Source of the DNA: an uncultured Clostridia bacterium
Lineage (GTDB): Bacteria > Bacillota > Clostridia > Christensenellales > Borkfalkiaceae
NCBI GenBank assembly: GCA_947630705.1
Contig: CANRIK010000018.1
Location: 186,001-250,000 of the forward strand
DNA length: 64,000 nt
Reading direction: 5' to 3'
A program made the position numbers and the translations under genes. Shown here in pieces: positions 32,843 to 41,756 of this stretch. Below the pieces are notes generated by a model. That model saw only the letters and a list, made by a program, of their open reading frames with translations. It was not told the origin of the DNA and did no database searches. Within the stretch, counting starts at the first letter, position 1. The number at the start of each line of letters is the position of its first letter.

Positions 32843-33778
32843 TTATTGGTCTACTCGATTTTTAGTTATATTTCCGTCACTGCAATGGACGGCATACTCT
32901 CTTGTATAAGCGTTCCAAGAGATATCTCTTCCTTTATCATCCCCAACATACTTGACAATGGCATTCCACTGTGCAGTCGTGCCGCCATAATAAATGTCTA
33001 TTAGGTTATAACAGTTCTCAAAAGCCAAATTACTTATTTTCGTAACGCTCGTTGGGATAGTGATACTTTTTAGGCCGTAACAATCCGCGAAGGCCTGCGT
33101 ATCTATCACGGTGATTTTGTCCGATAATACAATATTTTCACAGCCAAGAAACGCACATACATTCATTTTGGCAATTCCCGTAAACGTAATATCTTTCAAA
33201 TTTTGGCAATCCCAGAATACGTCTTCGCCCAACGTAAGCTCGTCGCTCAAAATCGTCACGCTGATAAGTTCGAAACAGTGTTCAAAAGCGGCATCACCAA
33301 CCGAAACAATGCTTTCCGGAAAAATGACATGCTTTAATCCAAGTACATTCAAAAACGCTTTGTCTGCAATTTTGGTGACGGGCAGACCGTGATATGTAGA
33401 AGGAATTTTAATGTAACCACAGTCGGCTGACACGCCAATAACCGCATAAACTTCACTTCCGTTTTCATCTGTTGTTTTTTCATATTGTAATAAAACTGTA
33501 TCGACTGCCTCGTCAATCAAAAAATCGTTACATTCCGTGCAAATGCAATCAACATAATTATGCCCACCGCTTTTAAGGGCAGGAACAAAATCACCCCACG
33601 CCTTAAAGTGACACGTCGTACAGGTGTACACCGTGTACCCCTCTTTACTGCAAGTTGGCAATATAACTTCTGTGCTGAAATCGTGGACGTGTTGATTTGT
33701 TTCATTTTAATTACAACCGCATATACATAGCAGCATACATAAAGCCATAATAACTATACAGATTTTTGATTTCTTCAT
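32843..33778 (-). pseudogene. BspA-like leucine-rich-repeat lipoprotein interrupted by an in-frame stop
   Basis: The ORF track lists 272 aa from 33661, but the frame continues upstream. ATG 33778 begins MKKSKICIVIMALCMLLCIC-G-C, a lipoprotein-like signal with GxC, and TAA follows at codon 24 (33709-33707). NETNQHVHDFSTEVILPTC then continues in the same frame. The body has Cys pairs (CSKEG..CTTC, CICTECN), then LRR_5-type repeats such as AFLNVLGLKHVIFPESIVSVGDAAF and FADCYGLKSITIPTSVTKI. It ends in YYGGTTAQWNAI, typical of BspA-family surface proteins. One nonsense change therefore separates the export signal from the repeats. It could be a young pseudogene, a phase-like off state or a sequencing error. 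Confidence 0.8.
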
Positions 33779-33890
33779 GCTCCGCTAATACTCCTCAACT
33801 TCGCTTATATTCTTCAAAATTTCTATTTTTATTCTAATTATATCACGGTATAATAAAAATGCAAGTAGTAGGCGAGCATCAATAAAAGTA

Positions 33891-33932
33891 AATCCGAACC
33901 ATTCAACTCGTTACGAGTATTTGGTTCGGATT
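33891..33932 (-). terminator. Terminator of tRNA-Leu(AAG)
   Basis: On the minus strand AATCCGAACC and GGTTCGGATT form a 10-bp stem. It encloses a second stem (ACTCG-TAA-CGAGT) and is followed by TACTTTTATT. It starts 10 nt after the tRNA. Confidence 0.8.
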
Positions 33933-33941
33933 ATACTGACT

Positions 33942-34026
33942 TGGTGCACTCGACAGGAGTTGAACCTGCATGGGGTGAACCACAAGATCCTTAGTCTTGC
34001 GCGTCTGCCAATTCCGCCACGAGTGC
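33942..34026 (-). tRNA. tRNA-Leu, anticodon AAG
   Basis: The gene is 85 nt including an encoded CCA. Acceptor GCACTCG pairs with CGAGTGC, and the D-arm is GGCGGAATTGGCAGACGC. The anticodon stem CAAGA/TCTTG holds loop CTAAGGA, so bases 34-36 are AAG, reading CUU. The long variable arm (class II) and the T-arm GCAGG-TTCAACT-CCTGT are complete. Bacterial tRNA-Leu with A34 is uncommon. Confidence 0.9.
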
Positions 34027-34041
34027 ATTAAAACGATAATG

Positions 34042-34070
34042 ATTTTATATTATTTTAAATACAATGTCAA
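34042..34070 (-). promoter_or_regulatory. Promoter of tRNA-Leu(AAG)
   Basis: The minus strand has TTGACA (34070-34065), a 17-nt spacer and TAAAAT (34047-34042), 15 nt before the tRNA. Confidence 0.75.
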
Positions 34071-34086
34071 GTCAAAATGTTGTAAT

Positions 34087-34692
34087 TTATAAAAATTTTT
34101 CATTAAACCGAAATTCTAAATTTTTTAGGATTTCGATAACTTTTCGCTTCAAATCGCTGATTTTTCCATTATTATGTATAACATAGTACTTTGCAAAATC
34201 ATAATTTTCGTAGCTAATTTGACTGTTAATACGTTTAACAACGCGCTCTCTTTCGATTTTATCCCTTGTAACCACAGAATTTATTCTGTCCTCTTTCTCC
34301 CTTAAAACAACTATAACGTCATCAAACATTCCTTCAAAACCACCCTCAAACAACAGCGGAACTTCAAGAAAAGATATTCTGAACTCCGACATTATTTTAA
34401 AAGCTCTGTCCATTATTATCGGGTGAGTAATTTCATTTAGCTTACTCCTTAACACTGCGTCATTGAAAACCTTATCTGCCAACGCTTTTTTATTTAAAGT
34501 GTAGTCTTTATTCAATATGCTCCCGAATTCTTTTTCAAGAACTTTCAAAAATCCGATATCTGAAATCAAATCCGAATATATTTCGTCACATGAAAAGACG
34601 GGCAGCCCATATTCCTCTATTATCTTACAAACTGCCGACTTACCGCTGCCTATACCCCCCGTTATTGCAATTCTGATATTATTTTGCGTCAT
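34087..34692 (-). CDS. coaE: Dephospho-CoA kinase
   Basis: The protein is 201 aa from ATG 34692, which overlaps the polA stop by 14 nt and has AGGAAAG upstream; the tracked start lies nine codons earlier inside polA. It phosphorylates dephospho-CoA in the last step of CoA synthesis. The P-loop is IAITGGIGSGKSAVC, followed by GLPVFSCDEI (the DAD/DxD region) and FLEVPLLFEGG (LPLLFE motif). The lid region has KEDRINSVVTRDKIERERVVKRINSQ. polA-coaE coupling is common in Firmicutes. Confidence 0.94.
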   Translation of the reverse strand: MTQNNIRIAITGGIGSGKSAVCKIIEEYGLPVFSCDEIYSDLISDIGFLKVLEKEFGSILNKDYTLNKKALADKVFNDAVLRSKLNEITHPIIMDRAFKIMSEFRISFLEVPLLFEGGFEGMFDDVIVVLREKEDRINSVVTRDKIERERVVKRINSQISYENYDFAKYYVIHNNGKISDLKRKVIEILKNLEFRFNEKFL

Positions 34693-37237
34693 ACCAATTC
34701 TTTCCTGTATGCAATTCAACTGTCAGCGGAACTTGAAGTTTTACCGCGTTCTCCATTTCATATTTTAATATTTCGGAGGCTTCCTCAACTTCCTCTTCCG
34801 GAGCTTCCAAAACCAATTCGTCGTGCACCTGCAAAATCAATTTTGCTTTAAGGCCTTTCTTTTTAAGCGAATTGCATACGTTGATCATTGCAATTTTTAT
34901 TATGTCGGCGCTTGAACCTTGCAAAGGCATGTTCATTGCCGCGCGTTCGCCAAATTGCCGCAAATTATAATTTGAAGATTTTATTTCTGGAATTATGCGT
35001 TTTCTGCCGGAAAGAGTGGCCACATAACCGTGTTCTTGGGCAAATTCGACGTTTTTATTCATATATTCTTTTACGGTACTGTAAGTTTCGAAATATTTCT
35101 GAATATATTCTCTTGCCGTACTGACCGGAATATTCAAATTTTTCGAAAGTCCGAAATCGCTTATTCCGTAAATTATTCCGAAATTCACGGCTTTTGCCTC
35201 TCTACGCATCTTCGGAGTAACCTCGTCAAGTCCCACTCCAAAGACCTGCGAAGCCGTTACCGCGTGAATATCTATACCGGAATTATATGCGTCAATCAGC
35301 TCTTTGCAACCTGAAAAATGTGCAAGTAGTCTCAACTCGATTTGAGAATAATCCGCGTCGATAAATATATTGCCTTCATGCGGCACAAATATTTTTCGTA
35401 ATTCGCGCCCTTCTTCTTCGCGAATCGGTATATTTTGAAGGTTGGGATTCGAACTCGAAAGTCTGCCGGTAGAGGTGAGAGTTTGATGATAAGTTGTATG
35501 CAAAAGGTGCGTCTTCTTGTCTATTAGCGGCAATAGACCTTCGCAATAGGTTGAAAGCAGTTTTTGATATAATCTGAATTTAAGAATATCCCCTACTACG
35601 GGCGCCTTATCAACAAGTTTTTCAAGCACATCCGCGCTTGTGGAAAATTTTCCCGTCCTTTTCTTTTTTACTTCGGTCAAACCGAGCTTATTATAGAGAA
35701 CTTCGGCAAGTTTTGTGGGCGAATTGATATTGAACTCGCAATCGCATCCCTTATAAATTTTATATCGATATTCCTCTGCCAAAGAGTAAAATTTCTTCGA
35801 GAGTTCGTTCAAGCATTCAATGCTGACCTTTACTCCGCTTTTTTCCATCTCATACAAAATTTTGAGAAGGGGCTTTTCCATATCAACATAAAGTTCGTAA
35901 ATATTCTGACTTTTTAAATTTCCGAAATATTTTTCAAAGATTTCTTCGACGGCAAAAGCTCTGTACTCATAATCGTACAGATAATAATTGCACAGCTCTT
36001 TCAAATTGAAATTTGAAACGCTGCTGTCGGCAAGATATATTACGAGAGAAAGGTCGTCAAAATCGCACTCCGCCTTAACGCCGTAGTTGTCCAGCTCATG
36101 TAGCAATCCCTTAAAATCAAACGCAGTCACTTTTTTGTGAGGACCTGAAAACAATCCGTTAAGAATTGAAATAAAATCGTCAATGCTTACCGCAACGTCT
36201 TGAAGATTTTCCTGCATTTTGGCGCAATATATCTTATCTCCGTCATAAATTTCAATGGAATCATGCTCCAACACAACGGAAAACCTATCTTTTTCGCTTA
36301 TAACATTTTCAATGTCTGAAAACGACTTGCATATTACTTTTTCCGGATAATCGATTTTCCCGTTTTCCGCAACATGCTCATCTGACTCTTCAAATATATC
36401 CAGACTCAAAAAACTTTTAAACTCAAACTCCTCGAAAATACTTTTAACTTCCGCATTGAACCTTTGAGGAGCGGCACATTGGTCAAGATTCAAATCAACT
36501 TCACAATTTCTGTCGATGGTGGCGAGTTTGTAGGAGAGATAGGCAAGTTCCCTGTTATTTTCAAACTTTTCGCGTAAACTGCCCTTGACGGAATCCAAAT
36601 TTAAATAAATTCCGTCGAGAGAGCCAAATTGCTCCAACAAACTTAAAGCCGTTTTTTCTCCCACGTTCGGAATCCCGGGGATATTGTCAGATTTATCGCC
36701 CATGAGCGCCTTTAAGTCGATAATCTGACCAGGATTAAGACCCGTTTGGTCTTTAAAATTATCAATCGAAAGATGCAAAAGATCGCTTACGCCCTTTTTA
36801 GTATAGCATACGTCGGTTTTCTCGTCCACAAGCTGATAGCTGTCCCTGTCGCCGGTGTAAATATAGCTGTGCACATCGAATTTTTTTGAAAGGGTACCGA
36901 GAATATCGTCCGCCTCTATGCCTTCCATGCCGCAAGTGGCGATTTTCATGGCGGAGAGCAAATTTTTCAACGGTTCAACCTGAACCGCAAGGTCATCGGG
37001 CATGGGCTTTCGCGTAGATTTATATCCGTCGTACATTTTATGTCTGAAAGTCGGAGCCTTCATATCAAATGCAACCGCTATATAATCCGGCTTTATGTCG
37101 TTCAGAATTTTAAAGAGCAACTTCGTAAACCCGAAAATTGCATTTGTAGGCATACCGCTCTTGGTAGTAAACACAGGAGTTGCATAGTATGCTCTGTTCA
37201 AAAGGCTGTTCCCGTCTATCAAAACCATTTTTTCCAT
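34679..37237 (-). CDS. polA: DNA polymerase I
   Basis: The protein is 852 aa from ATG 37237; the tracked start 16 codons upstream has no site. The N-terminal 5' nuclease domain (MVLIDGNSLLNRAYYA, GIEADDILGTLSKKF, YTGDRDSYQLV, LMGDKSDNIPGIPNVGEKTA) is complete. The central 3'-5' exonuclease fold is degenerate: no DTE or YxxxD motifs remain (SVVLEHDSIEIYDG replaces them), so proofreading is predicted to be lost, as in Bacillus Pol I. The polymerase domain has IFVPHEGNIFIDADYSQIELRLLAH (motif A), RREAKAVNFGIIYGIS (motif B) and LKLILQVHDELVLEAPE-type motif C. It fills gaps and removes primers. Confidence 0.96.
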   Translation of the reverse strand: MEKMVLIDGNSLLNRAYYATPVFTTKSGMPTNAIFGFTKLLFKILNDIKPDYIAVAFDMKAPTFRHKMYDGYKSTRKPMPDDLAVQVEPLKNLLSAMKIATCGMEGIEADDILGTLSKKFDVHSYIYTGDRDSYQLVDEKTDVCYTKKGVSDLLHLSIDNFKDQTGLNPGQIIDLKALMGDKSDNIPGIPNVGEKTALSLLEQFGSLDGIYLNLDSVKGSLREKFENNRELAYLSYKLATIDRNCEVDLNLDQCAAPQRFNAEVKSIFEEFEFKSFLSLDIFEESDEHVAENGKIDYPEKVICKSFSDIENVISEKDRFSVVLEHDSIEIYDGDKIYCAKMQENLQDVAVSIDDFISILNGLFSGPHKKVTAFDFKGLLHELDNYGVKAECDFDDLSLVIYLADSSVSNFNLKELCNYYLYDYEYRAFAVEEIFEKYFGNLKSQNIYELYVDMEKPLLKILYEMEKSGVKVSIECLNELSKKFYSLAEEYRYKIYKGCDCEFNINSPTKLAEVLYNKLGLTEVKKKRTGKFSTSADVLEKLVDKAPVVGDILKFRLYQKLLSTYCEGLLPLIDKKTHLLHTTYHQTLTSTGRLSSSNPNLQNIPIREEEGRELRKIFVPHEGNIFIDADYSQIELRLLAHFSGCKELIDAYNSGIDIHAVTASQVFGVGLDEVTPKMRREAKAVNFGIIYGISDFGLSKNLNIPVSTAREYIQKYFETYSTVKEYMNKNVEFAQEHGYVATLSGRKRIIPEIKSSNYNLRQFGERAAMNMPLQGSSADIIKIAMINVCNSLKKKGLKAKLILQVHDELVLEAPEEEVEEASEILKYEMENAVKLQVPLTVELHTGKNWYDAK

Positions 37238-37291
37238 ATCTATAAGTTTATCACTTTCTATGAATAAAATCAACGATAAAATCAAAAACGC

Positions 37292-37320
37292 TTGATTTTT
37301 GTTGACGTTTATTATATAAT
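37292..37320 (+). promoter_or_regulatory. Promoter of tRNA-Leu(CAA)
   Basis: TTGATT, a 17-nt spacer and TATAAT, ending 13 nt before the tRNA, divergent from polA. Confidence 0.75.
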
Positions 37321-37333
37321 TAGCATACTTGAC

Positions 37334-37420
37334 GCCGCTGTGGTGGAATTGGCAGACGCGCTGGACTCAAAATCCAGTGGTAGCGATACCGTGTCGGTTC
37401 GACCCCGACCAGCGGCACCA
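37334..37420 (+). tRNA. tRNA-Leu, anticodon CAA
   Basis: The gene is 87 nt with encoded CCA. Acceptor GCCGCTG/CAGCGGC, D-arm GGTGGAATTGGCAGACGC, anticodon stem CTGGA/TCCAG around CTCAAAA (CAA, reads UUG), long variable arm, and T-arm GTCGG-TTCGACC-CCGAC. Confidence 0.96.
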
Positions 37421-37421
37421 A

Positions 37422-37452
37422 AAAATGGATAGCATAAAGCTATCCATTTTTT
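37422..37452 (+). terminator. Intrinsic terminator of tRNA-Leu(CAA)
   Basis: AAAATGGATAG and CTATCCATTTT pair over 11 bp around a 7-nt loop, then TT. Confidence 0.88.
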
Positions 37453-37698
37453 ATTTGATTTATTAAATTATACTTTGAAACCGCAAAATTAGTATTTTAA
37501 AATTACACACTTAACCCATAGTACTTTTTTACTTATATCTAACTCATTTACCACATTAACTCCACTCTCTTGCGCAATTTTTAACTCAATTTATTGATAA
37601 ATTATTATTTTGCGTTAGAAAATAAACCTTTTAAAACCGAATTCTACAACTTCTTTTAAATTTTTTATAATTGACATTTTACTTTATTCAGCCTTCGT
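37453..37698. other. AT-rich intergenic stretch with nothing recognised
   Basis: These 246 bp between the tRNA terminator and the comEC promoter contain no ORF, tRNA or convincing hairpin. One copy of the repeated 11-mer CATAGTACTTT occurs near 37515-37530, and a TTGACA near 37670 has no matching -10 box. Confidence 0.6.
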
Positions 37699-37727
37699 TT
37701 TACAAAATCAAAAACATATGCTAAACT
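37699..37727 (+). promoter_or_regulatory. Extended -10 promoter of comEC, predicted leaderless
   Basis: TTTACA (37699-37704), 17 nt, and TAAACT (37722-37727) preceded by TGC (extended -10). The expected start point coincides with the A of the comEC ATG. Confidence 0.6.
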
Positions 37728-37733
37728 GTAAAT

Positions 37734-39827
37734 ATGAAAAGATATGTAAATGTGCGATTACCCGTAATTGCAGCTCTTGCGCTATGTTCAGGCATAGCAT
37801 TCGGCATTATAATGTACTTTTACAATTTAAATATCGCATGGACAGCGCTCTTCATTATACCCTCTGCTTTGATTGTTTTGATATGGTCTCTTGTAAAACG
37901 TAACCCAATCAAAGCGCTTGTGTTTGTATTCCTTCCTCTGTTTTTATTGATAGGCGGCTCGCTCAATTCATATTTCGGTTTGTACAGATATGATTCCACC
38001 GAAATAAAGGAGGAAACCGAATATTCGATTTTCGGAAAAGTCACCGAAAAAGGTAAAACGACAAATGCAGATTATATAGTTATTGATAATTTAATGTTTG
38101 ACGGAAAACGGTCGGACGGAAAAATGTACGTATATCTTTCCGGCGCATACGGAGAACTGTGCGATATAGGTTACAGTGTGGATTTTTCCGAAACAGTTGA
38201 AAAACTGCGCTCGTTCGAATACGGTGAACTGAATTCCTACTCCGAACAGAATATAAAATACCGTTGCTATGTCGATTCCGGACTTAAATCAACTTATGGT
38301 TTTTCGCTTTTCGGAAGCATAAGAGCTCGCATCCACGACATTCTCTTTCAAAATCTTGATAAAAATACCGCCGCAGTGTCTTATGCTATGCTTACGGGAA
38401 ATACAAACCAAGTAGATGAGCAAACCCTCGACAGTTTCCGATATGGCGGAGTCGCACATATCTTTGCCGTTTCCGGTTTACATATCGGTATTATTTTCGC
38501 CCTCATTACCTTCATTTTGAAAAAACTTAAAATCAATAGATATATTTCAACATTGGTTTCACTCATTTCGATTTTCTTTTACTCCGCGCTATGCGGTTTT
38601 ACTCCGTCGTCTCTGCGTGCGGCTATTATGTGCAGCGTCGCCGGAATAGTTTTGCTCTTCCATCTGCGGCCAGACGGTTTAAACTCCTTGGCAATAGCTG
38701 TTATCCTGATATTGAGTATCAATCCTCTGACAATTTCATCTATCGGTTTTCAGCTTTCCGTGTGCGCCATCGGAGGAATTCTCTGTCTTTCGAAATGTAT
38801 TGAAAAGCTCCTGCTTAAAATCAAACTACCCAAAAAATTGAGCTCTGCCGTAGGCGCTTCGTTCGGAGCTCAACTAGGCACAATGCCTGTTATGCTCTCA
38901 TCTTTCGGCTATATAAGCGGAATCGGATTGCTTTTGAACATTGTGGTTTTGCCTGTTCTGTCGATAATTTTTGCGCTTATTTTTCTGACGGTATTCATAT
39001 GCATGATTGTGCCGGTTGCCGGCCCGATACTGCTTCCGTATATAACCTTACCTCTTCAATTTATAATATCAGTCTTTATAGGAACAGGTTTCGAAAACGC
39101 TTTAATCAGCGGTTTCGGCGCAGGGCTTTTTGTACCGATTTATTTTGTCTGCATACTCGCCATAAGCGACAAAATTAATTTAAAAGTCGTCACACGCATT
39201 ATTGCTATGCTTTGCGGAGCAATAATTTTAATTTCCTATGTATTAATTCAGTATAACTTACCGTTCAGAGGCTATAAAATAATAGTTTCGGGAGACGGCA
39301 AAGGCGGCGAAGTAATACTTAAATCTCAACAGGGAACCGTTTTGATTCTTACCGACGATATATTGTATTCAAAACTTAAAGATATACTGAACAGACATTA
39401 TTGTCAGGAAATCGATGCAATCATTATTTTGGGCTACGATAGCCTTTCGGTGTACCCACTGTCCGGCGTAGAGTGCGACAATATATATTTGTGCCACAAC
39501 TATCCTGAAATACAGCCTTACGGCAGTGTTAAAGTAAATTATGTCGGAAACTTTACTATTTGCGGAATCGATTTTGAATTCAACGACCCCACAGCCGTTG
39601 TAGCCGAAATCGACGGCATAAGATTCGGGATATGTTCGACAGATAATAACCAATTTGAAGATTGTCGAGTAATCGTGTCGGACTATCAATCGCAATCCAA
39701 CTGTGAAACGGAAGTGTTTTTCAACAACCGATACGGCTCTTTGAACGTCTTTGACTGCGGAGATATTGTATTTTCGATTAATGACGGCGCTTACCGCCTC
39801 GAAAACGAAATACCGCCCAAGCGTTGA
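37734..39827 (+). CDS. comEC: ComEC/Rec2-type DNA uptake membrane protein with degenerate C-terminal domain
   Basis: The protein is 697 aa and forms the inner-membrane channel for single-stranded DNA in natural transformation. N-terminal helices (residues 5-80) and a DUF4131-like soluble part (YSIFGKVTEKGKTTNADYIV) precede the competence domain. The competence signature is AMLTGNTNQVDEQTLDSFRYGGVAHIFAVSGLHIGI near residue 225, with GFTPSSLRAAIM and SIGFQLSVCAIGGI. The last 180 residues occupy the place of the metallo-beta-lactamase domain but lack HxHxDH; the region reads IDAIIILGYDSLSVYPL, and DVGQGD is replaced by SGDGKGGEV. The nuclease-like function is therefore probably lost, while the channel domain looks intact. 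No other com genes are in the window. Confidence 0.92.
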   Translation: MKRYVNVRLPVIAALALCSGIAFGIIMYFYNLNIAWTALFIIPSALIVLIWSLVKRNPIKALVFVFLPLFLLIGGSLNSYFGLYRYDSTEIKEETEYSIFGKVTEKGKTTNADYIVIDNLMFDGKRSDGKMYVYLSGAYGELCDIGYSVDFSETVEKLRSFEYGELNSYSEQNIKYRCYVDSGLKSTYGFSLFGSIRARIHDILFQNLDKNTAAVSYAMLTGNTNQVDEQTLDSFRYGGVAHIFAVSGLHIGIIFALITFILKKLKINRYISTLVSLISIFFYSALCGFTPSSLRAAIMCSVAGIVLLFHLRPDGLNSLAIAVILILSINPLTISSIGFQLSVCAIGGILCLSKCIEKLLLKIKLPKKLSSAVGASFGAQLGTMPVMLSSFGYISGIGLLLNIVVLPVLSIIFALIFLTVFICMIVPVAGPILLPYITLPLQFIISVFIGTGFENALISGFGAGLFVPIYFVCILAISDKINLKVVTRIIAMLCGAIILISYVLIQYNLPFRGYKIIVSGDGKGGEVILKSQQGTVLILTDDILYSKLKDILNRHYCQEIDAIIILGYDSLSVYPLSGVECDNIYLCHNYPEIQPYGSVKVNYVGNFTICGIDFEFNDPTAVVAEIDGIRFGICSTDNNQFEDCRVIVSDYQSQSNCETEVFFNNRYGSLNVFDCGDIVFSINDGAYRLENEIPPKR

Positions 39828-39837
39828 CTTGGACGGT
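39812..39837 (-). terminator. Hairpin terminator after rpiB (within the comEC 3' end)
   Basis: On the minus strand ACCGTCCAAG and CTTGGGCGGT pair over 10 bp (one G-U) around TCAACG, then ATTTCG. It ends the long sbcD-rpiB operon and overlaps the convergent comEC end. Confidence 0.65.
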
Positions 39838-39843
39838 TTGAAA

Positions 39844-40293
39844 TTACTTGCAATATTTTGTTTCAATATCTTTGATTTTATCCACTCGGCGCTTATGTCT
39901 GCCGCCTTCAAATTCCGTATTGAGAAAGATTTCGACTATCTTTAAAGCATATCCGGAGCCGACTACTTTCTCTCCCAACGCAAGCATATTGGCGTCATTG
40001 TGTCGGCGAGTAAATTCGGCGCAATAGCTGTCATGACAGTGAGCGCAACGTATGCCCGGGACTTTATTCGCCACAATAGAAACTCCTATACCCGTCGAGC
40101 ATACAACTATTCCTCTTTCGCACTCGCCGCAAGCAACGGCTTCCGCCGCAGGTAAAGCAAAATCCGGATAATCGCAACTGTCTTTTGTGTCAGTTCCGAA
40201 ATCAGTTACCTCATAGCCATTATCTATGAGGTATTTTTTTATCTCGTTTTTAAGATTCAATCCGCCGTGATCGCATGCAACAGCAATTTTCAT
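39844..40293 (-). CDS. rpiB: Ribose-5-phosphate isomerase B
   Basis: The protein is 149 aa and interconverts ribose 5-phosphate and ribulose 5-phosphate. MKIAVACDHGGLNLKNEI is the N-terminal signature with the catalytic region DHGG. GIVVCSTGIGVSIVANKVPGIRCAHCHD carries the active-site Cys and phosphate loop, and HNDANMLALGEKVVG follows. It overlaps ywlE by 4 nt, as rpiB (ywlF) follows ywlE in Bacillus. Confidence 0.96.
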   Translation of the reverse strand: MKIAVACDHGGLNLKNEIKKYLIDNGYEVTDFGTDTKDSCDYPDFALPAAEAVACGECERGIVVCSTGIGVSIVANKVPGIRCAHCHDSYCAEFTRRHNDANMLALGEKVVGSGYALKIVEIFLNTEFEGGRHKRRVDKIKDIETKYCK

Positions 40294-40763
40294 TTTATTT
40301 CTTCTCCGTCCTTATATTGTGTAATATAGTCTTTTATAAATATATCGCAGGCATACGAGAGAGCGTCTCGCGTTTTCCTGTATGCTTCCAAGTTTTGTCC
40401 GTAAGGATCCGGAATATCATATCCGCAGACATCGCGCACACAGAAAACGTTTCCGCACCCCTCCAACATTTGTTTCTGGCTCTGTGTCATACAGATAACG
40501 ATAGTGCTTGCCGCGAGAATTTTCTGCGTTAATTGACGGGGAGCGAATTTGTCGCTCTTTATTCCGACTTCCGCAAGGGCAATCCTGCTATTTGGGCTCA
40601 TGGTTCCGCCCACTTCGGCATGGATACCGCATGACGATACATCCCACCATCTTATCTTGGATTTTTTGATTTTATCTTTCAAAAGCATTTCCGCCATAGG
40701 GCTGCGACAGGTGTTTCCCGTGCATACAAACAGCACACGCTTTCTTCTGTTTTTAGTTTTCAT
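40290..40763 (-). CDS. ywlE: Low-molecular-weight protein phosphatase, YwlE (arginine phosphatase) type
   Basis: The protein is 157 aa from ATG 40763. The P-loop is VLFVCTGNTCRSPMAE. The Thr after CTGN is the residue that distinguishes protein arginine phosphatases (YwlE) from tyrosine phosphatases, which have Ile or Ser there. The general acid is in DIPDPYGQNLEAYRKTRD. In Bacillus YwlE reverses McsB arginine phosphorylation. mcsB is not in the window, so specificity is inferred from the motif and the ywlC-ywlE-ywlF synteny. Confidence 0.88.
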   Translation of the reverse strand: MKTKNRRKRVLFVCTGNTCRSPMAEMLLKDKIKKSKIRWWDVSSCGIHAEVGGTMSPNSRIALAEVGIKSDKFAPRQLTQKILAASTIVICMTQSQKQMLEGCGNVFCVRDVCGYDIPDPYGQNLEAYRKTRDALSYACDIFIKDYITQYKDGEEIK

Positions 40764-41754
40764 TGGAGTTACCACAAGCCTTTGAGAGTCTGTTCATAAC
40801 GCCGACCATAATACCGCCGCGCATATCAGGCGCTATCGCTATTAAGAGTTCCGTATCGTTTTCACATTCGCGCAATTTGGAATAAAGGTTGGCCGCCATA
40901 TCTTCGGGAGTTTTGCCGAGGCTCAAAAACCTTCTGCTCCCAAGAAATTCCGCCGTCTTATCATCGCATAGAATACAGACCTTCGTACCTTTTTCACGTT
41001 CCGCGTCATAGAGCGCGACGGCCTTTTCAATTTCCGCGTATTCATATAATACGGATTTGCACCTCGGTGAATAATGCCTGTATTTCATGCCGGGAGAACG
41101 TGCAATTCCCCCTTCTTTAAAGACATATTCGCCGCACTCGCCAACAGTTTCTTTTATCATCTCTTGGGATATCAGCCCACTGCGCAAAATTACGGGAATA
41201 TCAGAAGTACAGTCAAGCACTGTACTTTCGATACCGCCGTAGCAAGGGCCTCCATCGAGAATAAGATCTATTTTGCCGTTCAAATCGGCATAAACATGAC
41301 GGGCAGACGTCGGCGACACATGCTTCGAAATGTTTGCCGAAGGCGCGGCAATAGGCAAGTCTAAATATTTAAGGAACTTCTGCGCGCCCTCGTGAGAGGG
41401 TATCCTTATTGCAAGAGTATCCATTCCGCAACTGACGGCGGAACTCACTTTCCCCCTGCTCTTATATACCATAGTCAAAGGCCCGGGCAAAAATTTTTTT
41501 GCGAGCGTTACGGCATAATCCGGAATGTCGTACACAAGTTCCGAAATATCGTAATCTCTGTGCACGTGCACAATAAGGGGATTATCGTTAGGCCTTCCCT
41601 TGATTTCGAATATACTGTTTACCGCCGAAGTATCGAAAGCGTTCGCTCCGAGGCCGTAGACGGTTTCCGTGGGGAACGCAACAACGCCTCCGCTCGTAAT
41701 AATCTTTTGGGCTTCTTTCAGACTTTCACTGTCGATTTTCAAAATTCGAGTCAT
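40753..41754 (-). CDS. tsaC: L-threonylcarbamoyladenylate synthase (Sua5/YwlC)
   Basis: The protein is 333 aa from ATG 41754. It makes threonylcarbamoyl-AMP from threonine, bicarbonate and ATP for t6A37 tRNA modification. The YrdC core has GGVVAFPTETVYGLGANAFD, IFEIKGRPNDNPLIVHV and LAIRIPSHEGAQKFL, with APSANISKHVSPTSARHVY. The extra C-terminal Sua5 domain (KYRHYSPRCKSVLYEY and onward) is present, so this is the long Sua5 form and not short TsaC. It begins 2 nt after the dnaB stop. Confidence 0.95.
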   Translation of the reverse strand: MTRILKIDSESLKEAQKIITSGGVVAFPTETVYGLGANAFDTSAVNSIFEIKGRPNDNPLIVHVHRDYDISELVYDIPDYAVTLAKKFLPGPLTMVYKSRGKVSSAVSCGMDTLAIRIPSHEGAQKFLKYLDLPIAAPSANISKHVSPTSARHVYADLNGKIDLILDGGPCYGGIESTVLDCTSDIPVILRSGLISQEMIKETVGECGEYVFKEGGIARSPGMKYRHYSPRCKSVLYEYAEIEKAVALYDAEREKGTKVCILCDDKTAEFLGSRRFLSLGKTPEDMAANLYSKLRECENDTELLIAIAPDMRGGIMVGVMNRLSKACGNSNEN

Positions 41755-41756
41755 AA

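Noticed and set aside
31715-33800. A mobile island or prophage around tRNA-Leu(AAG)
   Set aside because: No integrase, transposase or attachment-site repeat was found; the patch looks like local duplication and decay.
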